64,000 bases of DNA from Candidatus Sumerlaeota bacterium (GCA_012513815.1 JAAZBM010000014.1:440568-504567); one strand, 5' to 3'. Shown: positions 1-10,115, counted from the first letter of the stretch. Notes: a model not told the origin generated them from the sequence alone. Translations and numbers: made by a program.

Positions 1-2
1 AA

Positions 3-899
3 ATCATCAATAAGTTCTGCCCGGAGATTCTTCATCTGCACGGCGGCAAAGACTCGTGGCTAGCGTCGCAGGCGCTGATAGGAATGCCGGAGCGAACACG
101 CCCAGTCGTATTGCGCACGAAACACAACCTGTTTCCCGTGCGGCAACATGCCATGAATCGCTGGATTTACGGGGAGTTCTTCGACCATCTGATTGCCATA
201 TCCACACCCGTCAAAGAGGATTTGGCAAGTCTGCCCTTCATTGATGTCAGCAAGATTCGAGTTATTCCTGACGCATACGATGACACGCGATTCACAAGCT
301 TGCCGCTACCTGATGACGAGCGGAGTGCGTTGCGTGCTAGCTTCGGTTTCGACGACACCAACATTGTTTGCATCACCGTTGCCCGATTTGAAACAGAGAA
401 AGGTCTGGATGTCCTGATTGAGGCGGCACACATCGCGACGGCTCAGAATCCAAACCTCCGCTTCTTGCTTGTCGGCGACGGGCGCTTGCGCAGCGACTTG
501 CACAAGAGCGCCGAAGAGTTGAAACTCCCGCCGAACATCTTCTGCTTTGCGGGCTTCCGCGAAGATATCCCCCGACTGTTCAAATCTGCCGACATTGCCA
601 TTGTCCCCTCCCGCAGCGAAGGCATGGGCACGGTTGCGCTCGAAGCCGGAATCTGCGGCATTCCCGTCGTTGCGTCACGTTGCGGCGGCTTGATTAGCGT
701 GGTCAAACAGGGCATCACGGGGCTACTTTTCGAAAGTGAAAATCCAACCGACCTGAGCCATGCGGTTCTGCAACTCGCTCAGAACGACGAGCAGCGACAG
801 ACGTTCAGCCGATATTCGATTGAGTTTGTTCAAAAGCATTTCTCGCCTCATGCACTTGGACAGCGGACAATCAATTACTATACGCAGATATTGAAATAG
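3..899 (+). CDS. Glycosyltransferase family 4 (GT-B fold), 5' end cut by the window edge
   Basis: The frame is open from base 3 to the stop at 899 without an initiator, so the gene begins before the window; the Met at 84 is internal. It encodes the C-terminal half or more of a GT4-like glycosyltransferase, which moves a sugar from a nucleotide sugar to a glycan or lipid acceptor at the cytoplasmic side of the membrane. Visible are an acceptor-domain piece (RTKHN), the inter-domain stretch PDAYD followed by a VARFETEKGLDVLIEA donor-domain start, the sugar-binding VGDGRLR strand, and the EX7E-type signature in SRSEGMGTVALEA, followed by GIPVVAS and GGL. No second gene of a polysaccharide cluster is visible; the next gene, glyS, is 118 bases away. 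Substrate cannot be told. The family is clear, the exact role is not. Confidence 0.88.
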   Translation: MINKFCPEILHLHGGKDSWLASQALIGMPERTRPVVLRTKHNLFPVRQHAMNRWIYGEFFDHLIAISTPVKEDLASLPFIDVSKIRVIPDAYDDTRFTSLPLPDDERSALRASFGFDDTNIVCITVARFETEKGLDVLIEAAHIATAQNPNLRFLLVGDGRLRSDLHKSAEELKLPPNIFCFAGFREDIPRLFKSADIAIVPSRSEGMGTVALEAGICGIPVVASRCGGLISVVKQGITGLLFESENPTDLSHAVLQLAQNDEQRQTFSRYSIEFVQKHFSPHALGQRTINYYTQILK

Positions 900-965
900 A
901 AACAATAGTCAATGCATGAAACTTTTAACTGTAATACATTAAATGTGCTTATTTGTACACTCCAC

Positions 966-983
966 TAGTCGCACAAGCGACTA
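966..983. repeat. 7-bp perfect inverted repeat upstream of glyS
   Basis: TAGTCGC and GCGACTA are separated by ACAA, about 35 bases before the glyS start. It has no T-run, so it is not an intrinsic terminator. It may be an operator or a small leader hairpin; there is no T-box layout. Chance cannot be excluded. Confidence 0.3.
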
Positions 984-1017
984 ATAGTATAGAATCTGAC
1001 AGAGGAAAGCTGATATT

Positions 1018-2535
1018 ATGGCTCTTACGATGGACGCAATCGTGTCCCTATGCAAAAGACGCGGGCTGATTTTTCAGTCAAGTGAAATCTATGGCGGACT
1101 CGCCAGTACTTGGGATTACGGTCCCCTTGGTGTAGAGCTGAAACGCAATGTCAAAGAGGCATGGTGGCGGTCAATGGTATACGAGCGCGACGATGTCGAA
1201 GGCTTGGATGCCGCCATTTTGATGCACCCCGAAACATGGGCAGCCAGCGGTCACCTAAGCAATTTCTCGGACCCACTTGTGGACTGCAAAGAATGCCGTC
1301 GCCGTTTCCGCGAAGATCATCTTCCCGAATTCATTGGTGTGCTTTTGACTGCGGCGGATGGCTCCGGAGCCACCGAGACGGTCATAGTGCCCGCCGACTC
1401 GTTTGACGAGGCTATGACAAAGGTCAAGCAGACCGGAAAGTGGTCGTCCAAACCTAAGGGATTCTGGACAGCGACACAACTGCCCCCCGAGCAAGTCAAA
1501 AAGGTTTGCCCCGAGTGTGGCGGTCAACTGACTGAATCACGTCAGTTTAACCTTATGTTCAAGACCTTCCTTGGACCAATGGAAGACTCCTCCGCGACCG
1601 TCTATCTGCGCCCCGAAACCGCGCAGGGTATCTTCGTGAATTTCGAAAATGTTCAGACGTCCATGCGCCGCAAACTGCCGTTTGGCATCGCGCAAATCGG
1701 AAAGAGTTTCAGAAATGAAATCACGCCCGGTAACTTCACGTTCCGCACTCGTGAATTTGAACAGATGGAAATGGAGTTCTTCTGCAAGCCAGAAGACAAA
1801 TGCAAACCCGGCGAGCGTTCCGATATGGAATGGTGGGAATACTGGAAGCAGGAGCGCTACAACTGGTACATCCGCTATGGCATTCGCCCGGAATTCCTAC
1901 GTATGCGCGTCCATGACGCGGACGAATTGGCACATTACGCCAAGGGTTGCGTCGATGTTGAATACAACTTCCCCATCGGCTGGAGCGAACTCGAGGGTAT
2001 CGCCAACCGCACAGATTATGATTTGAAACAGCACATCGAACACAGCAACGCCAAAAAAGGTCTGATGTTCTTTGACCAAGAACGCAACGAACACTACATT
2101 CCGTATGTCATCGAGCCCAGTGCCGGCGCTGACCGTGGCACTTTGGCATTCCTGTGTGACGCGTACCGCGAAGAAGCAGTCGAAGGCAAAGAAGCCCGCA
2201 AATACCTCTCACTGCATTACTCGCTCGCGCCCATCAAGTGCGCCGTTTTCCCGCTGCTGAAGAATAGACCCGAGTTGGTCGCAAAAGCAAGAGCCATGGC
2301 ACTGGATTTGAAGCCATCGTTCTTCACGATTTACGACGACACTGCCGCTATCGGCAAGCTCTATCGCAGACAGGACGAGATCGGGACACCATTCTGCGTC
2401 ACGGTCGATGTGGACACATTGACCGATGGAAAGGTCACCATCCGCAACCGCGACACCATGAATCAGGAACGTGTGCCGATGGAAGCCGTCAAGACAATCG
2501 TCTCGGATGCATTGGCAAACGCGAAGAAGCAATAA
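1018..2535 (+). CDS. glyS: Glycyl-tRNA synthetase, dimeric class II type
   Basis: Charges tRNA-Gly with glycine in the cytoplasm. The 505-residue protein is the single-chain alpha2 type (shared with archaea and eukaryotes), not the tetrameric GlyQ/GlyS type of E. coli. Visible are the N-terminal class II start (GGLASTWDYGPLGVELK), two CxxC pairs at Cys90/93 and Cys164/167 that probably hold zinc, the LRPETAQGIFVNF strand, class II motif 2 with FRNE at 231-234, motif 3 with GADR at 370-373, and a C-terminal anticodon-binding domain ending near residue 500. The ATG follows GAGGAAAG with good spacing. It is monocistronic and ends at a bidirectional hairpin shared with convergent murD. A 7-bp palindrome lies in its leader. 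Confidence 0.97.
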   Translation: MALTMDAIVSLCKRRGLIFQSSEIYGGLASTWDYGPLGVELKRNVKEAWWRSMVYERDDVEGLDAAILMHPETWAASGHLSNFSDPLVDCKECRRRFREDHLPEFIGVLLTAADGSGATETVIVPADSFDEAMTKVKQTGKWSSKPKGFWTATQLPPEQVKKVCPECGGQLTESRQFNLMFKTFLGPMEDSSATVYLRPETAQGIFVNFENVQTSMRRKLPFGIAQIGKSFRNEITPGNFTFRTREFEQMEMEFFCKPEDKCKPGERSDMEWWEYWKQERYNWYIRYGIRPEFLRMRVHDADELAHYAKGCVDVEYNFPIGWSELEGIANRTDYDLKQHIEHSNAKKGLMFFDQERNEHYIPYVIEPSAGADRGTLAFLCDAYREEAVEGKEARKYLSLHYSLAPIKCAVFPLLKNRPELVAKARAMALDLKPSFFTIYDDTAAIGKLYRRQDEIGTPFCVTVDVDTLTDGKVTIRNRDTMNQERVPMEAVKTIVSDALANAKKQ

Positions 2536-2562
2536 ATCTCTGCAACACGCTGAGTAAAATCG

Positions 2563-2601
2563 AAACAGGGAAAACGCAACAATCGTGCGATTTCCCTGTT
2601 T
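2563..2601. terminator. Bidirectional hairpin between glyS and murD
   Basis: An 11-bp perfect stem (AAACAGGGAAA with TTTCCCTGTTT) has a second inner 4-bp stem CGCA/TGCG. It lies between the convergent stops of glyS and murD; the A/T flanks give U-rich tails in both directions. Confidence 0.75.
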
Positions 2602-2602
2602 A

Positions 2603-4036
2603 TTATTTCTGAAGAGTGGAAGCGATAAGCTCCTTGACAATCTTCTTGAAGTCACGCCCTCGTGCCTCATAGCCTCCACCGGGCATTGGATACCAATCGA
2701 AACTGGCACAGGCAGGCGACAGCAAAATCACATCATCACCCTGCGCGGCGTTCATTGCCAACGCAACGGCATCACGCATTGATTTGGCACGCGTCATCGG
2801 CACGGCGCAAGTAGCCCAGTCGCTCTCGATGATGGGAGCTGCCTCTCCCATCGTGACGACCAGACGAACACGTTCGCTAACCAAATCGCACAACGGAGTG
2901 TAGGGAGCTTTCTTGTGAACACCACCGGCAAGAAGAATGATTTTGTTCTTAGGAAAGCTCAACAGCGCCTTCTCCAAGGAGTCAACATTCGTCGCCTTGG
3001 AATCATTATAGAAGCGAATATCCTTCCACTGACCGCAAAGCTCGATGCGATGCTCAACGGGTTTAAAGCTCAACAAACCCCTAATCACATCTTCCCGACT
3101 AAGTTCCATGAGACGCGCCGCCATGGCGGCAAAAAGCGCATTCTCGCAGTTGTGCTTACCTGGCAAAGGCAAGTCTTTCTCATTCACCAAGGTTTCGCGC
3201 TTGCCATGTAAATCAATATATAGCATTCCATCTTGATCGACACCCACCACCGGTTGAGGGTCAATTGACGCATCCGCGCTAATGTCATACGTATCGCATC
3301 TAATACTCCCCAAAGTAGGCGTAATAAGAACTTTGGGCGTCTCGGAATTATAGAGCAGAGCGCTCCCCTTGCCCATGCTCTGATAAATGAGTTGTTTGGC
3401 TCGGGCATAATTCTCGATGGTGCCATACCTATCAAGATGGTCTGGAGTAATATTTGTAATCATGGCCACATCCGGGCTCATGCTGTCGACACTCTCTAGC
3501 TGAAAACTGCTCAGCTCCACCACGTGAATACGCGGCTCCTCAGAATTCGTGTTGACCAGTGCGGACCAGGCCTTCCCAATGTTACCACCGCAGACAACGT
3601 TCTTACCGGCTTGCTCCAGAATATGAGCCGTCCATGCGGTTGTTGTTGTCTTGCCATTGGTGCCGGTAATCCCAATCATTTTGTCTTTTTCGCCAATGAA
3701 TCGCCAAGCCAGTTCGACTTCGGCAATCACCTGAACGTGATTCGCAAACGCCTGTTTTACCAGCGGATTTACGCGGGAAATGCCCGGACTGAGAACCATC
3801 GTGGTCACCCGTTGCCAGATTTCACGAGGAATATCTCTGCCCCAATAAACTTCGACATTCATCGCCGCAATTTCTTTTGCGATTTCAGAGCGTATACCCG
3901 ATTCACTTTGGTCAATAACGCAGACTTCAGCGCCGTTATCCTTGAGCAGATGCAATGCGGCCAAGCCACTTATGCCTGCGCCTAAAACGACGAAAGACTG
4001 TTTCTCGAGCCAGTTCTTATATTCACTTTTTATCAT
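2603..4036 (-). CDS. murD: UDP-N-acetylmuramoyl-L-alanine--D-glutamate ligase
   Basis: Adds D-glutamate to UDP-MurNAc-L-Ala in the cytoplasmic stage of peptidoglycan synthesis, using ATP. The 477-residue length fits the family. The N-terminal Rossmann-like UDP-binding domain starts FVVLGAGISGLAAL; the ATP-binding P-loop GTNGKTTT is at 125-132; further Mur ligase motifs are HVVELSSFQLE, NITPDHLDRYG, EHRIEL, YNDSKATN and the C-terminal SPACASFDWYP. Mur genes normally sit in the dcw cluster, but here no other mur, fts or mra gene is adjacent, so the gene is isolated. A terminator just upstream separates it from the DUF4384 gene, so it must have its own promoter. Confidence 0.97.
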   Translation of the reverse strand: MIKSEYKNWLEKQSFVVLGAGISGLAALHLLKDNGAEVCVIDQSESGIRSEIAKEIAAMNVEVYWGRDIPREIWQRVTTMVLSPGISRVNPLVKQAFANHVQVIAEVELAWRFIGEKDKMIGITGTNGKTTTTAWTAHILEQAGKNVVCGGNIGKAWSALVNTNSEEPRIHVVELSSFQLESVDSMSPDVAMITNITPDHLDRYGTIENYARAKQLIYQSMGKGSALLYNSETPKVLITPTLGSIRCDTYDISADASIDPQPVVGVDQDGMLYIDLHGKRETLVNEKDLPLPGKHNCENALFAAMAARLMELSREDVIRGLLSFKPVEHRIELCGQWKDIRFYNDSKATNVDSLEKALLSFPKNKIILLAGGVHKKAPYTPLCDLVSERVRLVVTMGEAAPIIESDWATCAVPMTRAKSMRDAVALAMNAAQGDDVILLSPACASFDWYPMPGGGYEARGRDFKKIVKELIASTLQK

Positions 4037-4048
4037 TTATCATAACCT

Positions 4049-4077
4049 AAAAAAGCCCCAAGGTATACTCGGGGCTT
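4049..4077 (-). terminator. Intrinsic terminator of the DUF4384-PEGA gene
   Basis: Stem AAGCCCC/GGGGCTT with an 11-base loop; read on the minus strand it is followed by six Ts. It lies after the stop at 4101 and before murD. Confidence 0.8.
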
Positions 4078-4100
4078 CTTTTTACTTACCACCGTATCAT

Positions 4101-5036
4101 TTATTTGACACGGAATAATGGAAACCTTTTCTGAACTCTATAGCCCGGCTCAACCGGTGTTGCCTTCAGGAAAGCATCAATCTGAGCCGTGCGACCCGGA
4201 TACACTGTCACTGTGCACTCATAAGGTTCATACCCCTCTTTGAGCACTGTGATTGTATGCTCACCGGCACTAATCGGATCCAGCATCTGCGGAGTACGTC
4301 CCTGATAGCAACCCTTTATGTAGATGCGGCCATTGGTCGGATACGAGTTGACGGCAATTTTGCCATAACGGGGCTGACGATATTCGGGCGTGTCACCAAC
4401 ATTCTCCATCACATAATAAGTGCAAGAATTGGAGGCAAACGTATCATTGTCCGAATGGCGAATAGCCTTGATTGATGGATGCTTCATACCGGTACCGGGA
4501 TGCGAAAGCTCATTCATCATTTCTTTTGCTCCGCCATAAACCGCAGGATACGGATCATCATGCGTGTAGGAACGCCAACGGTCACTGATGGGATGGTCAT
4601 CGCGAACAGCAACGATATCCAGACGGTTTGTGCCGCGAGGACCAACGGTATTTATCTGATACGAATCATCTGGAATCTCATAAGTGCTGCCGGGTTCGAT
4701 GCAGTTCTGACGATCGAAATAGTTTGGGTAAACCTGGACGGTACGACCATCGGGACTCGTGTTGAAAATCCAAATATACGCTCTGTGGTTAACAGAGAAG
4801 AAAATGGGCAGAGTATCGCCAACGTGGAAACGCGGATGTCTGGTACGAATATCGACTCTCAAATCACCACCGGTCGGATGAGGAGCATAACGGGTATTCT
4901 CCTGATTCGGCGGAGGAACATTTGATTTACTATCATTGTCGCGGTAAACTCCCGGGGCATTAATTGCAATCGCGAAACAAGAAGACGCAATCATAATGAT
5001 AAGTGCCAATGACACCAAACGCTTCATGTGATTCAC
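4101..5036 (-). CDS. Secreted DUF4384 and PEGA domain protein
   Basis: A 311-residue envelope protein of unknown function. An N-terminal signal peptide (residues 1 to about 25, hydrophobic LALIIMIASSCFAIAI) is followed by a Pro/Asn-rich linker, a DUF4384-type beta domain at about 55-150 (recognised by FHVGDTLPIFFSVN and YIWIFNTSPDGRTVQVYPN), a middle segment, and a PEGA domain at about 225-295 (GKIAVNSYPTNGRIYIKG, then a GEHTITVLKEGYEPYE turn). DUF4384 is often tied to kinases, caspases or surface organelles, and PEGA domains are common in surface proteins, but no partner is adjacent. The start follows AGAGGTGA. A TATAAT-like box lies at 5064-5069 on this strand. The gene has its own terminator. 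Confidence 0.85.
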   Translation of the reverse strand: MNHMKRLVSLALIIMIASSCFAIAINAPGVYRDNDSKSNVPPPNQENTRYAPHPTGGDLRVDIRTRHPRFHVGDTLPIFFSVNHRAYIWIFNTSPDGRTVQVYPNYFDRQNCIEPGSTYEIPDDSYQINTVGPRGTNRLDIVAVRDDHPISDRWRSYTHDDPYPAVYGGAKEMMNELSHPGTGMKHPSIKAIRHSDNDTFASNSCTYYVMENVGDTPEYRQPRYGKIAVNSYPTNGRIYIKGCYQGRTPQMLDPISAGEHTITVLKEGYEPYECTVTVYPGRTAQIDAFLKATPVEPGYRVQKRFPLFRVK

Positions 5037-5114
5037 CTCTAAAATTAATTGTTATGTTATAGTATTATAGTATTTGGACTTACCGCAAAAATGCAGTAAA
5101 ATCTATTGCATGGA

Positions 5115-7466
5115 TTACTTTTTGCAATATATCTTAATGCGGTGTGCTCCACTATCATCGTAGAAGGACAATTCGTGGTTGCCGCTTCCACAGTTCATTC
5201 CATCAATAATAAGCGAACCGATTGACATACTCTCGGCAACCTGCAGCACAATCCGGCTATATTTCGTGTGATATTTACCTGTCGCTGCGCCGACATGCAT
5301 AGTCACCGACTTATCCGATTTCTCCATCTTTCCAATCTCAATGGAACGTTCATACTGTTTCCCCTTGAGATAGTCGAAGCTCAGGCCATCGTCTTCGCGA
5401 TAAACCATCGTGGTCGCAACATCTTCGGATGGATAAAGCTTGCAATACAGAACGGAACTCTTATCATCCGTACTCTGAATCACGTCGCCCATCATGATGA
5501 GGCTACCGGCCTTGACATAAACGGGCGGCATCCCCAGTGGCGCGGATTCAGTGAACCACTTGCCACCTGTCCGCGATTCGCCGCTATACCAGTGATACCA
5601 TTTACCTGCGGGCAGATACACCGCACGGCTGTCGACACCGGGTTCGAGAACTGGAGCTATCAACAGCGAATCGCCAAACATAAATTCGTTGCCAATCGTC
5701 CGAACGGTTTTGTCTTCAGGAGAGTCGTACACTAACGGACGAACTACAGGTCGCCCCGTCATCTGCGCCGTGATGAACGCATTCTGCAAATAGGGCAGCA
5801 AACGATAACGCAACTCAATCAAACTCTTGATTTTGGCTTCGGCATCAGGGCCAAACGACCACGGCTCATGCCGCTGTGTCTGTGTCTGACTGTGAGCGCG
5901 ACAGAACGGAAGGAAAACGCCATGTTCCATCCAACGCACCATCAACTCGGGGGACGCATTGCCAATGAAACCGCCAATATCTGACCCGACAAAGGGAACG
6001 CCACTCATCGCCATCGACAAAACCTGAACGATGTCATAGGGCATACTGCTAAAGGAGGATCTATTGTCGCCTGTCCATATCGCGGAATAACGCTGCTGAC
6101 CGGCCCAACCGGAACGAGACAACACAAAGGGACGTTCATTGGGATGAGCAGCCTCAAGCGCCTCTTGGGACGCACGGGCCATGCACATTCCATAGACATT
6201 ATGCAACGCCTTATGCGAACGGAAATTACCATCATCAAAGTGAATCGCGTCCGCTGGATACTGCAACCCAATTGGCCCCTCGCCAAAACAGGCCGGCTCG
6301 TTCATATCATTCCATAGACCGGCAACACCCACATCAGTTACGGCACGCTTAATCTGCTTTCCCCACCACTTGCGTGTTTTGGGCGACGAAAAATCCGGAT
6401 GATGCACATGGCCGGGCCAGACAACACGGTCAATGAGCTGACCTGTGGCATCACGCAAGAAAATCTCATCCTTCAATCCCTCATCAAAAGCCTTGTCTCC
6501 CGGCTCAATCTTGACGCCCGGGTCGAGAATCGTAACCACACGAACCTTCTTCTGACGCAACTTCTTGCACATCTCCGCAGGTTTCGAGAATGTTTTTTTG
6601 TTCCATGTAAAAACGCGATAATCCTGCATATAATCAATATCAAGCCAGATGGCGTCAACCGGAATTTTCTTTTTCCGGAACGTGCTGATGATATCCAGCA
6701 CTTCATCTTGGCTCATGTATGACCAACGGCACTGATGAAAGCCCAGCGACCACAGCGGCGGCCGTTTGCATCGCCCTGTCAGTTCCGTCCACTTCGACAT
6801 CAATTCCGATGGCGAATCGCCGCAAATCAACCACATATCAAGGTCACCCGTCGCGACACTAATCGTGCCAAGGCCGATTTCTTTCAGGCCCAAATCAAAG
6901 CCGACGAAGCCCGGATTGTTGACAAACAGCATGACCCATCCACAGTTTTTCGCGGAGGTCATCATCATCACCGGGATATTGCAATACGGGCGTTTGCATG
7001 GCTGATGGAAAGAGTCGTCCGTATTCCACATCTCGTAGTACCCCGGAATGCGCGCCAGACACTCGCCCCACTCGCCAAGGCCATAAGCCTGACGCTCCGC
7101 CTCGAGCGGAAAGTTCATTTTGATGATTTCGCCGTCAAATACAAAAGTGTTATCCCCGGCGCAATTGAAGCGAATAAGCCCTTTGTTATCCTTGAGCACA
7201 AACCCTTGTTTTTTCGCCGACAAAAAGACTTCCAATTCCCACTTGTCTGTCTTCAAAAGGCATGATTTCCCGCTGACCAACTTGGCCGACGCCGGAGCGC
7301 TGAGCGGCTTTTCTTCCTGAATGAACGCATAGTTCGGGAAAGGGCGAGGAGCATCCGCTTGCGTCACGCAAACACGGAATACATCCTCGAAAACATTGGC
7401 GACGCCTATGCTTCCCGTACCGGGCAACGAATAGATACCACCATCAAATTGACGATACACATTCAT
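5115..7466 (-). CDS. Glycoside hydrolase family 31 (alpha-glucosidase-like)
   Basis: A 783-residue retaining alpha-glycosidase, probably releasing glucose or xylose from alpha-linked oligosaccharides. The N-terminal beta domain (about 1-230) is followed by the catalytic barrel with IWLDIDYMQDYRVFTW, the nucleophile Asp387 in WNDMNEP, the acid/base Asp467 in WTGDNRSS, and GVPFVGSDIGGF. Beta-sandwich C-terminal domains follow (RPLVYDSPED, APVLEPGVDSRAVYLPAGKWYHWYSG). No signal peptide is seen, so it is probably cytoplasmic and could act on imported malto-oligosaccharides or glycogen, which fits glgA and glgC elsewhere in the window. The start is preceded by GGAGAAAG. It lies 18 bases after the GT-C-like gene and is probably cotranscribed. 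Exact specificity is not known. Confidence 0.93.
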   Translation of the reverse strand: MNVYRQFDGGIYSLPGTGSIGVANVFEDVFRVCVTQADAPRPFPNYAFIQEEKPLSAPASAKLVSGKSCLLKTDKWELEVFLSAKKQGFVLKDNKGLIRFNCAGDNTFVFDGEIIKMNFPLEAERQAYGLGEWGECLARIPGYYEMWNTDDSFHQPCKRPYCNIPVMMMTSAKNCGWVMLFVNNPGFVGFDLGLKEIGLGTISVATGDLDMWLICGDSPSELMSKWTELTGRCKRPPLWSLGFHQCRWSYMSQDEVLDIISTFRKKKIPVDAIWLDIDYMQDYRVFTWNKKTFSKPAEMCKKLRQKKVRVVTILDPGVKIEPGDKAFDEGLKDEIFLRDATGQLIDRVVWPGHVHHPDFSSPKTRKWWGKQIKRAVTDVGVAGLWNDMNEPACFGEGPIGLQYPADAIHFDDGNFRSHKALHNVYGMCMARASQEALEAAHPNERPFVLSRSGWAGQQRYSAIWTGDNRSSFSSMPYDIVQVLSMAMSGVPFVGSDIGGFIGNASPELMVRWMEHGVFLPFCRAHSQTQTQRHEPWSFGPDAEAKIKSLIELRYRLLPYLQNAFITAQMTGRPVVRPLVYDSPEDKTVRTIGNEFMFGDSLLIAPVLEPGVDSRAVYLPAGKWYHWYSGESRTGGKWFTESAPLGMPPVYVKAGSLIMMGDVIQSTDDKSSVLYCKLYPSEDVATTMVYREDDGLSFDYLKGKQYERSIEIGKMEKSDKSVTMHVGAATGKYHTKYSRIVLQVAESMSIGSLIIDGMNCGSGNHELSFYDDSGAHRIKIYCKK

Positions 7467-7484
7467 GAATCTTTCTCCATCTGT

Positions 7485-10115
7485 TTATTTTCCATACTCA
7501 TCTACACAAAACTCTTCAATTAATACACCCTGTGCCCGGCCTAACGGAATACTGCGCTCAACCTCGGTCACATCGGAGCAAACATAGAACACACTCTCGG
7601 GGCGCAATGCAACATACGGAATCCGTAGTTGAATTGTCTCCGGTTCGCGGCCAATTAACTTCTGCTCCAGACTCTGTTGATTCTTGCGAGCCAAGTCCGT
7701 ATAGAACCCGCAATTGAGTTTGATGTCCGCATTCTTGCGTCCCGTGCTGACACGCATGGTGACAACCAGCCCGCCCGATGTCGGCGCATCGTTTTTAGCA
7801 AAACGCCCAAGATAGATTTGCATCGTGCGATTGACCCAGAACCCCGTCTTCCCCGGCAAATCGCAAGGCGTATAACTTCGCGTCATCGATTGAAGAATGC
7901 CAATACCGGCATCATCATTGCGCAATGGCAAATCTGAACGTTGCGCCGTAGAATTCCACTGCTCGGGATAATGCCAACCAAAGGGAATCTCATCCCCTTT
8001 GATCTGCCAAACAAAATAGGTTCCATCAATCGTGTCCACATGACTCCGAGGGCACATCAACCCATCCTCCAAGACTTGCCACTCAAAAGGAATGCCCTTT
8101 TTGACGGGATGAATGAAACTGTAAAATTTACCTCTGAACGAGTCGACATCACTTACGAAATATACGGTTTTGCCCGCGCGAGCAAGCAACCGGAAGGACT
8201 CCAGAGCATTATCCCATGCATCTGTTTTCTTTTGCAACGGACGCATATCAATTCCATAGGCAGACCACAAATAGCCACTTAGGGACGCGACACGAGCGGA
8301 CGGTTGAGCAACGACAAAATCAGCATCACGCAGCACTGACGCAAGCCTGTCGCCGCTTGCGCAAAATCCATCACGCTGACGAACGGTGGAAACGGCGGGC
8401 AACGCAATCGCGACAAGCACTATCATCGACAACTGAAAAATCAAGTTCAACCAACGAGGAATGCGGACTGCAAAGAAGGTGGACAGACACACGGGCAGTG
8501 CCCCCAAGGAAAGACAAAAAGCGGGAATCAAAACAATCAGCCATCGGCGAACACACCACGGATGAACCGCGTCAAGCCCACTTCGGAAGAGCAACAGCGA
8601 CGAAGAGAGTATCACGAGAATGAGCAACAAACCCGTTTTGCGGAGCGCAACCAACAGGAAGGGGATTCCAATCAACGCCAAGGTGAAGGGGAGTTTACCA
8701 AAATAAAACGACAACTGCGGCAAGGTCATGGAAGTGACCCAGCGAGCATCACTATGAATGGGATTTTGCGCAAGAAATACGGATAATTCACGCGACTGAA
8801 AAATGTAGAAAACCAGCAGAACAACTGAACATCCACAAAGAATAAGGAGCCGTGTGCGGGGCAACAAAACGAACTTCTCCAAACGAATCCGATGGGCAAG
8901 CACACCGCACCACGCCGAGGCAATCGCCACAACAAACAGCATCGCAATGACTTGCCAACCATGCCAACCATGACGCAAGAAGTTAACGTATGCCGAACCC
9001 CATGTGTACCAATAAGATGTGGACAATGCAAAAATCAGTGATATCAACAGTAAAAGGAAAACAGCGACGACAGGATGGCGCTGCGGATACCGCGGCGCGG
9101 CGGGGCGAGATTCCCACCCGAGCATGAACCCGAACGCCGGGAGGTAAAGCCAGATCGCGAATTTCGAGCACATAGCAATGAGCAAAAGCATTAGGCTCAT
9201 ATAAATGAATTTCGACCGAGGTTGCTGAACCGAATAGAGAAAGCACAATATCGCTCCCCAAAGGAAACACATCGCGAAAGCTTCGTTCGACGGTGTGCGC
9301 ATATACCACAACAAGGCGGCATCCAGCCCCACAAGGAAAGTCGCACCCACAGCGGCTGACCGCTCCCCAAGAAGACGCATCGCGACACCTGCAAATATGA
9401 GCAAAAACAAGCCGCACCACAAAACACCAATGCCAATCAATCCGCGAACGCCCGCCACCCAGTAACCAAGCGCCATCCACGGCTCAATAACATGCAGAAA
9501 CTGTGGCTCGATGATGCCGAGTTCTGTATCGCGCAGATAGAATCCGGGGAAGAACATCCAGCGTGGACGCTCGCGCATCGAAAGATTGATGTCCTCATAG
9601 AATGATTTGGCATACTCTATTGGCACATCGCTTACCAGCGGGTCGGCCCATCCCAAATCACCTGTGCGCGAAAGTTCAATGGCTGTGCAAGCATAGACGC
9701 CCGGGTCACGGCTCGACGCGAGATCCTCGGAGCCAACGCGAAGCCCCCAGACGCAACTGCCTACGATGCAAAGCAAGACGCCCCATTCCCATAACTTCGG
9801 GCGCGCAAACGGCAACGGAAGATAACGGGCACGCCTCATACGCTTCATACTGAAGCAAAAGAGCAGACCACTCACGATGACCGTACTGCACAGAACAATG
9901 CTCGGACGAAAGAGCCCCAAGAGAGCCAATGCTGTCAGGAGCACCGTATGAACGGCTAACCCGCTCAGCAATAGCACTGCGAGTTGTTCGACAAAACAGT
10001 TGCAGACGCGCCTCAAACGCAACGAGACAAAATACCCTGTGACGCAGACAGTCGCCAATACTGACACAGCGGCAGACATTTGCATAATGCTTGCGCAGTA
10101 TGAGCCACTGTCCAT
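7485..10115 (-). CDS. Polytopic membrane protein, GT-C glycosyltransferase-like
   Basis: An 876-residue protein with many hydrophobic helices over roughly residues 10-590 and a soluble C-terminal part (about 590-876) likely facing the periplasm. The first large loop carries an acidic stretch (Asp131 in SEDL, Asp137 in SRDPGVY) followed by an ELSRTG segment. This is the position where GT-C enzymes such as the PMT/ArnT type keep their catalytic Asp, so a lipid-linked-sugar glycosyltransferase is my best guess. The gene starts inside the stop of lptG (TGATG, 1-base overlap) and precedes GH31 by 18 bases, giving an envelope-glycan context. Similarity to a specific family was not verified; a flippase or other polymer-handling membrane protein remains possible. 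Confidence 0.65.
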   Translation of the reverse strand: MDSGSYCASIMQMSAAVSVLATVCVTGYFVSLRLRRVCNCFVEQLAVLLLSGLAVHTVLLTALALLGLFRPSIVLCSTVIVSGLLFCFSMKRMRRARYLPLPFARPKLWEWGVLLCIVGSCVWGLRVGSEDLASSRDPGVYACTAIELSRTGDLGWADPLVSDVPIEYAKSFYEDINLSMRERPRWMFFPGFYLRDTELGIIEPQFLHVIEPWMALGYWVAGVRGLIGIGVLWCGLFLLIFAGVAMRLLGERSAAVGATFLVGLDAALLWYMRTPSNEAFAMCFLWGAILCFLYSVQQPRSKFIYMSLMLLLIAMCSKFAIWLYLPAFGFMLGWESRPAAPRYPQRHPVVAVFLLLLISLIFALSTSYWYTWGSAYVNFLRHGWHGWQVIAMLFVVAIASAWCGVLAHRIRLEKFVLLPRTRLLILCGCSVVLLVFYIFQSRELSVFLAQNPIHSDARWVTSMTLPQLSFYFGKLPFTLALIGIPFLLVALRKTGLLLILVILSSSLLLFRSGLDAVHPWCVRRWLIVLIPAFCLSLGALPVCLSTFFAVRIPRWLNLIFQLSMIVLVAIALPAVSTVRQRDGFCASGDRLASVLRDADFVVAQPSARVASLSGYLWSAYGIDMRPLQKKTDAWDNALESFRLLARAGKTVYFVSDVDSFRGKFYSFIHPVKKGIPFEWQVLEDGLMCPRSHVDTIDGTYFVWQIKGDEIPFGWHYPEQWNSTAQRSDLPLRNDDAGIGILQSMTRSYTPCDLPGKTGFWVNRTMQIYLGRFAKNDAPTSGGLVVTMRVSTGRKNADIKLNCGFYTDLARKNQQSLEQKLIGREPETIQLRIPYVALRPESVFYVCSDVTEVERSIPLGRAQGVLIEEFCVDEYGK

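Noticed and set aside
900..1017. T-box or other riboswitch leader for glyS
   Set aside because: The leader is too short and lacks the T-box sequence; only a small palindrome is present.
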